A stretch of 64,000 nucleotides of DNA from Meloidogyne chitwoodi. Taxonomy: Eukaryota > Nematoda > Chromadorea > Rhabditida > Meloidogynidae. Positions within the stretch are counted from its first letter, which is position 1, and each line of letters begins with the position of its first letter. The notes under the pieces were generated by a model that was given only the letters and a program-made list of their open reading frames with translations, had not been told where the DNA came from and ran no database searches. The stretch lies in contig JACZZP010000003.1 of the NCBI GenBank assembly GCA_015183035.1, positions 372,001 to 436,000 on the forward strand. Reading direction: 5' to 3'. The translations under genes were made by a program, and so were the position numbers. This document shows, piece after piece, positions 11,701 through 20,317 of this stretch.

Positions 11701-12968
11701 TGACTGATCCATCTTTAGCCCAAAATTTAGGATTCTAGGTCCAAAATGAAAGACGCTGTGATCTCTCAAAGTTTTGGGGTAATCCATTACCCTCAGAACT
11801 TCAAGAGCGCATAACTCGGCTCAAAAGTATGGTATTGACTATCCAAAAGCGCACGATTTTAGACAATTTTATTTTGAATTTTTTGACAAAAATTTTCAAA
11901 AAATTTTCCCCTAAATTTTAAAAAAACAAAAAGTTATGGCCATTTGAAGTTTGAGTTACTAAAAATTTTAAAAAATTTTAAATTAAACATTTTTGGATAT
12001 ATATGATATCATTCGAAAGAGCTTGAAAAGTTGAATCGAATGAGCTATTTAGATGTCTTTAGTTTAGTATAGAAGCCGAGATACAGGCTCTTGAATTTTG
12101 AGAAAATATAGGGGAGAAAAATATATTTTTGGTTAAGTGGAAATTTCTCAGTTTTTGTGGGAGAAATGAAAAAAAATGACCAAGGTTCGAATCCTTCTGA
12201 TGGAAATTAATTTTTTATGGGAAACTATGTGGTGGAAAATTTTTAATTTTAATTTAATTAAATTTCTTGACTCTATGGGCATTATTTAGCAAAATTTTAA
12301 ATTGCTATTTTATTTAGAAAAGCTTAAAAATTAAATTAAAGAAAATAAAGTATTTTCATAAAAATTATGCCGTATAATTGTTATTCATCTATATCTTGGC
12401 TTAAAAGCAACGAATTGACTAAAAAATTCGTACTATACTAAGCCATTAGCTGATCTATCGTTGACCCAAAATTTAAGGATTTAGGTACCAAATTAAAGGA
12501 GATATGATCAAACAAAGTTTCTGGGGGTAAACGTTATCTCCCCCAAAATTTCTGGAGCGCATATCTCGACTTCTATACTACATATCTTTTTACGTCATAG
12601 TTCTTTCGATTTAGTTTTTTAAGCTCTTTCGAATATGCCAAAATCGAACTAGATTGTCTTTGTAGAAGTCGAGTTACAAGCTCCGAAATACAAAAGCACA
12701 TTTCTATAGCAGTAGGATGTTTTATCGCAGGTTTAAAAAGTTCTGATTAATTTCTGATTATAAAAATTCTGTTTTATTTTAAGTTTGTATGGGCCTATTA
12801 CTTGTTACAACATGTTTTTCTCTCTTAATTCTACAATTCTGGCTTTTATCTATCGTAATTTCTTGTTGGCGTTATTTTCGTGATAAACAAACATTTTTTG
12901 ATCAGAACAACAACAGAGAAACAACAACTTGTATTATTCTTCACCCAATTAATCAAATTAAAGTATGA
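8708..12968 (+). CDS. Four-TM endomembrane protein, LAPTM-like
   Basis: Exons: 8708-8774, 8885-9057, 9105-9127, 9499-9702, 9738-9862, 12784-12968; 258 residues. A polar N-terminus ends in a Cys-containing FCCGKSHSTVGVK like the region before TM1 in LAPTM4. Four hydrophobic segments follow: around MIAVMLCLSVL, LIQLLFGILLAIS, LLPYLLMQFIGIGALF into LALVYIVVL, and GLLLVTTCFSLLILQFWLLS. A short cytosolic tail closes it. The layout and Cys/Val-Gly context suggest the lysosomal/endosomal LAPTM group or a nematode relative; residue identity is low, so the family is inferred. Intron 1 has a GC donor. Intron 4 is only 35 nt. Intron 5 (2.9 kb) contains the large palindrome. The stop is 64 bases from the convergent METTL17 stop. 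Confidence 0.6.
9174..9440. repeat. Minisatellite, TGACATTTTGTCA unit
   Basis: About eleven imperfect copies of a 22-29 base unit built on TGACATTTTGTCA followed by a T/C-rich run. The core is itself palindromic (TGACA...TGTCA). It lies in intron 3 of the LAPTM-like gene. The open frame it makes on the minus strand is a repeat artefact. Confidence 0.85.
10112..12347. mobile_element. 2.2-kb palindromic (foldback) element
   Basis: Two arms of about 1.09 kb (roughly 10112-11205 and 11250-12347) are near-perfect inverted copies around a short AT-rich centre. The outer part of each arm begins ttctttaatttaatttttaagc. Both arms carry the same tRNA-like B-box (GGTTCGAATCC near 10265 and 12184). Internally the arms repeat the phrases GAGCCGAGATAT and TACCCCAAAA at roughly 150-base intervals, and similar phrases continue outside both arms (9905-10110 and 12390-12720). 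No protein is encoded; the one open frame inside is made of repeat. No clear target duplication was found. It sits in the last intron of the LAPTM-like gene. Confidence 0.8.
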
Positions 12969-13032
12969 GAAATTTTTTTTTTATTTTTAATTTTATTTAA
13001 TTTTAGAAAGAAAACAAAAATTAATTATTAAT

Positions 13033-16000
13033 TTAATCTGTAGCAGAAGAGGCTATTTGTCCTAATTTTTCTTCTTCATTTATTTCTTCTTTTAAATCAT
13101 TTGTAGTAATTAAAGGCACTCGATTTTGTTCATTTTTAATTAAATCAAACTTAAAATTTTTTAAAAATTAATTTAAAAAAAAATTAATTTTACCTCAACA
13201 GGTAATAATTGTGAAGGCATTGCACGCCTTATTCTTGCATATATTTTGTCTGTTCTTTTACCAACAATAAATCTTTGTAATCCATCATTAGCAGTGCAAA
13301 CTTGACAAGAAACACAACGATGGCCTCTTTCTAGCTAAAAATATGTTTTAGATAAAAATCAGAATTTAATAAAAACATTTTCTTAAAATCAGAATTTATA
13401 AAAACATTTTCTTAAAATCAGAATTTAATAAAAACATTTTCTTAAAATCAGAATTTATAAAAACATTTTCTTAAAATCAGAATTTAATAAAAACATTTTC
13501 TTAAAATCAGAATTTAATAAAAACATTTAAAAAAATCAGAATTTAATAAAAACATTACCTTTAAAATTCTTGGATGTTTTTCCTCTTTTTCTTTTTCACG
13601 TTCTCCTTTCTCTAAAATAATGTAACTAAAAGTTCCTGTAAGTGTTGCATCTCTATTTTCACTAGTTGTTTTATGATCAGCACGAAATTCTTGCCAACGA
13701 ACAGAAAATTTACAAGCCTCTTTTCTTATCAATTTAGGGCAGCGTTTATCATGTGGACAAGGGGCAAATACATGACCAGGATCAAAACGTGTTGGAATTT
13801 TTACATTATCAGGTAACTAAAAATCAGAATTTTTAAAATAAAAACCAGAATTTTCAGAATAAAAAAATCAGAATTTTTGTGAAAAAAATCAGAATTTTTT
13901 GAGAAATAAAAATATAAAACTAACCAATTCTCTTGCTTTACAATATTTTTCATAAGTTTGTAACTTTTTATCAGATAACATTTCAATTGTATCTTGATCT
14001 ATAGTGTTGTATTGATAAAGTAATTCTTTAGTTTTTTCCAAGTCAAATTCATAACCAGAAGTTAAAATAAAATCTCGAATTTTTATTAAAGCTTTGAATG
14101 CATCAGGCATTGAGGATTCTACTATAACTAAATATCTAAAATAAATAAATTAAATATTATATATGTATTTTATTTTGTTTCTTCTCATTAGAAATTTTTG
14201 AAGAATTTTTAGGGAAAAAAATAAGAATATAAATCAGAATTTTCAAGGAAAAAAATCATAATTTTTTAGAAAAAATCAGAATTTTTCCAAAAAAAAAATC
14301 AGAATTTTTGAAAAAAATCAGAATTTTTGAAAAAAATTCTGACTAAAAATCAGAATAAAATTCAGAATTTTTGAAAAAAATGAGAATAAAATTCAGAATT
14401 TTTGAAAAAAATTCAGACTAAAAATCAGAGTTTTTCCAAAAAAAAATTGAGAATAAAATTCAGAATTTTGTGGTCTTTATTGACAAATAAACTAAAAATT
14501 AAATCCCCAATTTTGAAATTTTTAATTTATTAAAAAAAAAATATTTAAAATTAATTTAAAAAAATACTTATTTGTCCGTTTCCAAAGCTTTTCAATTAAT
14601 TCTTTCCTTGCCTCCCATGAAGGCATTTCAATAAGTGTTCTGTGTAAAATAACCAAATCATAAGTATGTTTTGGTGATGGAAAAAGTTCTTTTCGAAAGA
14701 ATAAATTTTTGGAGATTAATTCGCCCAAATTTGAATAATTACGACCCTAAAAAATATTAAATAAATAAAAAAAATTAAATAAAAAATTAAAAATACTCTT
14801 GATAAATCAATGGAGAAATGTCTCATAGCTAAATCATTATCAATTAATGAATATTCTTGAACATTGTCACCTAAATTTAAACTTAAAAATCACAATTTTA
14901 AATTTAAAAAAATTAACCCCATCTTTCATATGCTGCCCAAAAAGAAGATCCTATTCCACTTCCAAAATCTAAAATTTTTTCTGGAATAAATCCATTACGA
15001 TCAAATTCAGCAAGAACACGTTTCATTTCAGCAAAATTACTTCCAAACCTTTTTTTAAAAAAATCAAAATAAATCTAAATTAAAATTTATAAAAAAAAAA
15101 ACCTTGAAAGACAATAAATTGTTGCCTGTCTCAAATCTTTAAATTTTAAAGGTTTCCAATTATATCTTCTACTGGTCAATCTTTTTTTAACTAATTTAGC
15201 CAATTGAGTTTCAATAAATGGACGATTTTGATAAATATTATATTCATAGCAAAATGCTGGATTTTTTTCAAAAATTTCATCCAAAATTTCCCGACGAGTT
15301 TGACGAAATTCTACAATGCTTGGAGGGAAAAGACGTTGCTCCAATTTGTTTGATAACTAGAAAATAATATTTTTTAAGTTAATTTTTTGATTTTATAAAT
15401 TTAAATTTTTTTTTGATTATTAAATTAAACCTGACCACGTCCGCTTCTCTTTGTAGTTCCTTTGGAGGCGATTTACTCTCCATTAGAATTCCTCCTAATG
15501 CTTCAACAGCGTCCATTGGTAATTTAGAAAGTTTGGTAACACGAGGATTGACTATAGCCTCTAAAAATATTTAAAAATTAAATTTTATTTTTAAAGAAAG
15601 TCAAGTTTTAAGCCTGGAATAAATACTTAAGTTTATAATACAACTTAGACATTTCAAAAATTTTAAAAAATAAAATTTGAGACAATTTTAAAATTAAATT
15701 CAAGCTATGGGATTCGAACCCGCAGCCTTGCCGATACGAACACACAATTTTCCGACTACACCAACGAGACAACAAAACAAATGCCTTAAAACTTGAATAA
15801 AATAAATAAACAAACTTGGAGGAAGAGTTAATTTAACAACCCCAACACTTTGAGTGTTATGATTAATTGTTGTTAAATGTGCACATCTGTTAGCAAAAGT
15901 TCTGTTTAATAAAATATTTTCTTCTCTACGTCTCTTCTTTTTTAAAAATATTTCAGAATTATTCTTCTCTTTTATAGTAGATAAACTTGTTGTTGGAAAT

Positions 16001-16071
16001 AAAGGAAGAGAAGTATTTTTATTATTAGCAGCCAATTTAATAAATTGACGAGGAATAATACGACGAACCAT
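13033..16071 (-). CDS. METTL17: METTL17-like (Rsm22 family) mitochondrial ribosome assembly factor
   Basis: Mitochondrial SAM-methyltransferase-fold protein needed for small-subunit assembly. Exons, low to high: 13033-13149, 13194-13334, 13559-13816, 13925-14135, 14568-14746, 14797-14870, 14918-15048, 15103-15356, 15436-15560, 15816-16071; 581 residues. A basic, Ser/Thr-rich N-terminus suggests a targeting peptide. The Rossmann part has KILDFGSGIGSSFWAA (motif I) and YSLIDNDLAMRHF, then YDLVILHRTLIEM. The C-terminal half has PCPHDKRCP (Cys430, Cys436), Cys445 and CVSCQVC (503-509), the cysteine set expected for the Fe-S cluster of this family. It is 3'-to-3' with the LAPTM-like gene. Intron 1 carries a tRNA-like element and introns 3, 6 and others carry TCAGAAT repeats. 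Confidence 0.92.
13365..13556. repeat. Tandem TCAGAAT repeat, METTL17 intron
   Basis: About six tandem copies of a roughly 30-base unit around CTTAAAATCAGAATTTA and AAAACATTTT, filling most of a 224-base intron. Confidence 0.8.
14210..14470. repeat. Degenerate TCAGAAT repeat, METTL17 intron
   Basis: Ten or more loose copies of AAAATCAGAATTTTT with A-runs between them. They belong to the same repeat phrase seen at 13365-13556, 22918-23140, 33600-33710, 34820-35095 and 39595-39760. Confidence 0.75.
15701..15775 (-). repeat. tRNA-like element, METTL17 intron 1
   Basis: Minus strand: TTGGTGTAGTCGG (A-box) and GGGTTCGAATCCC (B-box), about 45 bases apart. T-arm partly pairs; acceptor stem does not. 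Shares TGGTGTAGTCGG and TGTGTT with the copy at 16511-16585. Confidence 0.65.
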
Positions 16072-16308
16072 TTTTAAAAGAAAAATTAAATCTTAGCTGT
16101 AAAACTGTTTAAAAAATATTTTAAAAAATAAAATATAAATGAAAATATTTTAAAAAATATTTAAATTAAAAAAAATTAAATAAAAGATTACACTGTAAAA
16201 AATCTCTTTGGATTTTAATTATTAGTATTTAAAAATAAATGCTTAAAAAATAATATTTAAAAAAATAAATTATACTTTTTCCTAATTATTTTAAGAGTTT
16301 TTTAAAAT

Positions 16309-16995
16309 TTAATATCCTTCATTTGACCAATCAATTTTATATTCAGGATATCTCGTCTTTAATACTTCTACAGTTTTGGTATGATCTGCACGTCCAAATC
16401 CCTTAAAAGAAAGTATTAATAATTAAAAATAAAATTTAAATTTATTTTTAAACTTAAAATTATAAGAAAAAATAAAAATATTAAATTTATAGGTCTACGA
16501 AATTATTTAACAACAGTGGGATTCGAACCCTCATTATCATCAACACAAAATCTATCATTTACCGACTACACCACTGAGGACGCCAAGGGAAACGTTTTCT
16601 TATTAGAACTAAACTATGAGATAATTTATCAAATTTCGCCTAAACATTCAGTAAAACCAAAAATTAATTTAAAAAAATCACAAACTTGTGAATATCCATA
16701 GACAGAAATGTTTTTCTTTTCTGGATCATGAGAAATTCTACCACCTCCAGGACATTCAAATTTAATACAACCTCCAGCGCTCTCTTCATCTTCAACTTTA
16801 TCAAAAATGTTTGCATGAAATTTGCAAGCCTTGTAGCCGCGAACAATATATTTTTTAGAGTCTCCTTCTCTTGCCTAATTAATTAATTTAAAAAAATAAA
16901 TAAACCTTTGTAAAAGTCCTTACTTGAATTAAAATATATTTAAAAACACCGTGATCATCAATATCCACATTTGGAAGATTGGCCAAATTTGCCAT
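16309..16995 (-). CDS. phip-1: 14-kDa phosphohistidine phosphatase (PHPT1/janus family)
   Basis: Removes phosphate from protein histidine. Exons, low to high: 16309-16401, 16686-16874, 16924-16995; 117 residues, close to the 125 of the human enzyme. Landmarks: LPNVDIDDHGVFKYILI, IVRGYKACKFHANIFDK with the catalytic His at 44, CPGGGRISHD (phosphate-binding loop), ISVYGYSQGFG, and C-terminal YPEYKIDWSNEGY. The start at 16995 was chosen because it matches the family N-terminus; the open frame extends 27 codons upstream but adds an unlikely hydrophobic stretch. It lies 180 bases downstream of RPB6 and 237 upstream of METTL17, so it may be co-transcribed. Intron 2 holds a tRNA-like element. Confidence 0.95.
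16511..16585 (-). repeat. tRNA-like element, PHPT1 intron 2
   Basis: Minus strand: CAGTGGTGTAGTCGGTAAA and GGGTTCGAATCCCACTG. CAGTGG and CCACTG give a short terminal pairing, making this the most tRNA-like copy, but the anticodon arm is not intact. Confidence 0.65.
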
Positions 16996-17175
16996 TGATT
17001 TTAATTTAAAAATGTTTTTAATAAAATTCATTAGAGCTTTTAAGAAAATAAAAATAATTAAATGAAATATTAACAATTATAAAAAATCAAAAATTATTTT
17101 AAAAATATTTAATGGAGCACAAATCAATTGAAAAAAAATAAAATTCAATTTAATTCACTAAATTTCTCTCATTTT

Positions 17176-17828
17176 TTACCAATCCGTAATTGTCAATTCA
17201 TCAATTCCCCAATCCTCAAATGACCCATCTGGTAAATAGCGACGTATTATTATTGGTATTTTTTGATCCTAAATTTAATTTTTATTTAAAATAAATAAAA
17301 TTTAAAAAATGAGACAGTTCGTCCCAATAAAGTAATTCTGACATTTTGTCAAAAAAATTTTTCTTTAAACGTAAAATAAATTTAAAAACCTTAAGTTCCT
17401 TTCGAGCAATTTCCAATGGATCAGTTTCCCCTTCAGTTTCAACCATAACAGGCGCACCCATAGCAATTTGTAATGCTCTTGTGCCTAAAACTCTAGCTCG
17501 CTCATATTTAGTCATAAAAGGAGTGGTGATACGTGTTGCTGAAGATACCTTTTCTGACGACTTAAAATTAAAAATATTCAAAAATGACAGTTCGTCACAG
17601 TACCATTTCACCCCAATTTTCGGTAAAACTCCACAAAAAATAATTTAAAACCACCAAATCTAATTTTAAAAATAAACTAACATCGACAACTTGAATTCGA
17701 TCAGCACCTTCCACATCATCACCAGCGAGTTCCTGTTGATCTAATTCAACATCGTCAAGTTGGTCATCGTCCATATAATCATCCCCTTCAACATCATCAG
17801 CAGCATTATAATCTCCATCATCAGCCAT
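17176..17828 (-). CDS. rpb-6: RNA polymerase subunit RPB6 (POLR2F; shared by Pol I, II, III)
   Basis: Small shared subunit at the base of the polymerase clamp. Exons, low to high: 17176-17268, 17390-17560, 17682-17828; 136 residues (human 127). An acidic N-terminal half is followed by the invariant block [20 protein letters not shown] and AMGAPVMVE. The C-terminal strand [17 protein letters not shown] ends ELTITDW. All exon boundaries keep phase. Middle gene of the minus-strand cluster. Confidence 0.97.
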
Positions 17829-18264
17829 TTTTTTTTAATTTTTTTTAATAAATATAAATTTTAGAAGAAAAAAAGAATTAAATTAAAAAATAAATAAATA
17901 TTTAAAAGTAAAAAAACAAATAAATAAATTTTCACAAATATATTTATTTTAAAACAAAAACAGTTCTATATTAAGGCATAATTTAAGAATTGTGTGAAAA
18001 ATAAAACGTTGAAAATTTAATTCTAAATTTAAAACAAAAAAATGTCAATTGACCATTATTAACTTTTGACCATTTTGTCCAAAAAAAAAATTTTTTTTAA
18101 ATAAATTTAAGGTAAGATTTTTTTCAAATTTATAATGCAAAAAAATTTTTTTTTTAGCTTCATTTTTAGTTGTGTAAAATATTTTTTCCTTGCGAATAAA
18201 TGGGGTCTCTTAAAATTAATAATTTCCACACTTTTCATATACCAAAAAATCAAATTATTTAAAT
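17829..18264. other. Intergenic TIM23-RPB6
   Basis: AT-rich, 436 bp. Contains TTGACCATTATTAACTTTTGACC (about 18058-18074, related to the MITE at 236-382) and, at 18178-18204, a lone right half of the TTGCGAATAAATGGGG hairpin element. No gene seen. Confidence 0.5.
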
Positions 18265-19854
18265 TTAATTAAACGTATTTCTTGTCATTTCAACAAAAGA
18301 GCGTCTACTATCACCATCTATAGCTGTCCAAAGCCCCATAAGTCCAACACCAACAGCTGCCCCCAATCCACTCGATTTAATTCCATGGGGTGCTCTTTAA
18401 AAAGCAATTTTAATAAAATTAAAAAAAATTAATAAAAAAAAGAAAACCTATAAAGAGCTCCAGCAATACTTGCACCAGTAAATGAATTTAACAAATCATC
18501 TGAAGAACTTGAAAAAATTTGTGAACGAGCAGTTTTTAGTATTAATTCTGAGATACAATAAATAAAAACGGCAGTTCCCGCTGCTTGAGCATAACCACTT
18601 CCATACTTTGTTGCTGCGTTTAAGAGACGTGTAATTGCTGGTTTTGTGCTTGACACATTCTTTTTAAAAAATTTAAAAAAATTAAAAAAAAAAATAATTT
18701 AAAATTTTGAAACACCCCATTTATTCGCAAAATACAAAATTAATTAAGGATAAAAAAGTTGCGAATAAATGGGATGTTTACCTATACACGATTCCAAAAA
18801 TTAATCCAAAGAAGGTCAGATTTATACAACTTGATTGAAATATTCATAAAAAAAATTATTGTCCCTCAAAAGGATTCGAACCCATTACCCCTATTTCCTC
18901 TACAGTTTGTGTCATTTTCTCTAAAAATAATTACACAGATTCTTTTAAAAAATTAAATTCAGAGTTTACTGAATTAATAGAGTCAATCAAGTTAAAATTC
19001 AGAGAAATTTTGAAATAAAAATTTCAAAAATATTTTTAAAATTTTACAAAAAATTTTTTTTACCTCAAAATCAATGAAAAAATAAAATTTGACACAAACC
19101 TTTGTATTAATTAACAAATTTTTTGTCATAGGATTGTTTAATTCACCAAAAGTACCACGCATACTTCCAGCCAAAAAAGCACTTCCAACAGCACAGCCAA
19201 TATATCCCATATAAAATTCAAATTTTCCTCGACCACTTTCATAGCCTTCTGGAAGTATAATTTGAGGTTGACTCTCACGGAAAATTGAAGGATCCAGCTA
19301 ATTTAAAAAAAGTATATTAATTTTATCAAAAATTAAAAGATTTCAATGGTTCAAGTGTACAATTTTAATCCAAACATTTGTAAACAAAAAAAAATAATAA
19401 TTTTTGTCGAAGCTACGAGCTTATATGTATAGGCATTTTTCTTTAAATAATTTTAAAAAAAAATTTTCAAGTGTAACATTTTAACCCAAATTGGTAAAAT
19501 TATTTTCAAACAGATTTTAAGTCTATCACTGTCTATATGAGGCACATTAATTTATTAAAACAAAAAAATAATAATTTTAAATTCTTTTAAAAAACAATAA
19601 AACCCCTCTTATTGACCTCAAAATTAATTTTAAAAAAATAAATATTAAAAAAAAACCTGCAAATACGGAGACATTTGTGCCTTTAAAGGAACTCCAGCCT
19701 GCTTTAATTGTTCCAATACAAAAAGAGGAGGACCACCTCCTCCCATTCCTAATGAATTTCCATTATTTGTTTGATTATTTTGTTCATTATTGTGTGAAGC
19801 AGAATTTGAAACATCTGTTGGTGAATCAGAAGAATTTCCCCACAACCAACTCAT
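18265..19854 (-). CDS. timm-23: Mitochondrial import inner membrane translocase subunit TIM23
   Basis: Channel subunit of the presequence translocase in the inner membrane. Exons, low to high: 18265-18394, 18448-18659, 19100-19297, 19657-19854; 245 residues. A hydrophilic, Asn/Ser-rich intermembrane-space N-terminus contains AGVPLKAQMSPYLQLDPS. The Tim17/22/23 membrane domain follows: FEFYMGYIGCAVGSAFLAGS, the small-residue-rich GSGYAQAAGTAVFIYC, FTGASIAGALYRAP and GLGAAVGVGLMG. These segments carry the GxxxG-type spacing of the family. Intron 2 contains a hairpin MITE (18710-18780) and a B-box remnant near 18868. Confidence 0.95.
18710..18780. mobile_element. 71-bp hairpin MITE, CCCCATTTATTCGCAA ends
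   Basis: The ends AAACACCCCATTTATTCGCA and its mirror (TTGCGAATAAATGGGATGTTT) enclose about 30 AT-rich bases. Same family as 20537-20611 and 20857-20940. Confidence 0.75.
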
Positions 19855-20317
19855 TTTTTAAAGAAAATTAAATTTTTTTTAATCTAAAAATTAAATTAAA
19901 GGAAAAAACAAAATTTAAATTAAAAAAAAAAATATTTTTCTTTTATAAAAAAAATAATTAAAATATAAAAATTAAATTATTAAAATTTATCATAAAAATG
20001 CATAAAAGTAAAATAATATAACTAAATTTTAAATAATAATAATAACGTAAAACAATTATCAAGAGAGAAAAAAATGAAAAAGGTGGCAGGGAATAAAAAA
20101 AAAAATTTTTTTTTTATTGAACTGAAAAAACACACAAAACAAAATTGAAAATTTTTACACAAAAACTTAATAAGAGTAAAATATTAAAATTTAAAAAAAA
20201 TTGAATCGAAAGTAAAAAATGTTTTTCTTTTTTTTTACAATTTTTTAAACGAAAAAGGGAGAATATTATTTTAATAAAATAAAAAAACCTTGATTTATTT
20301 TTAATTTTTTTTTTCAT
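19855..20317. other. Intergenic RPRD-TIM23
   Basis: 463 bp of A/T homopolymer-rich spacer. No coding or structured feature seen. Confidence 0.5.

Noticed and set aside
15701..15775. Functional tRNA gene
   Set aside because: Has A- and B-boxes but acceptor and anticodon stems do not pair; the same holds for the other tRNA-like copies.
15700..15815. Continuation of the METTL17 first exon through an in-frame C-terminal extension
   Set aside because: It reads through the tRNA-like element; a GT donor at 15814-15815 joined to 15560 restores the family sequence.
16924..17076. Longer PHPT1 N-terminus starting at 17076
   Set aside because: It adds a hydrophobic low-complexity stretch not found in the family; the ATG at 16995 gives the normal N-terminus.
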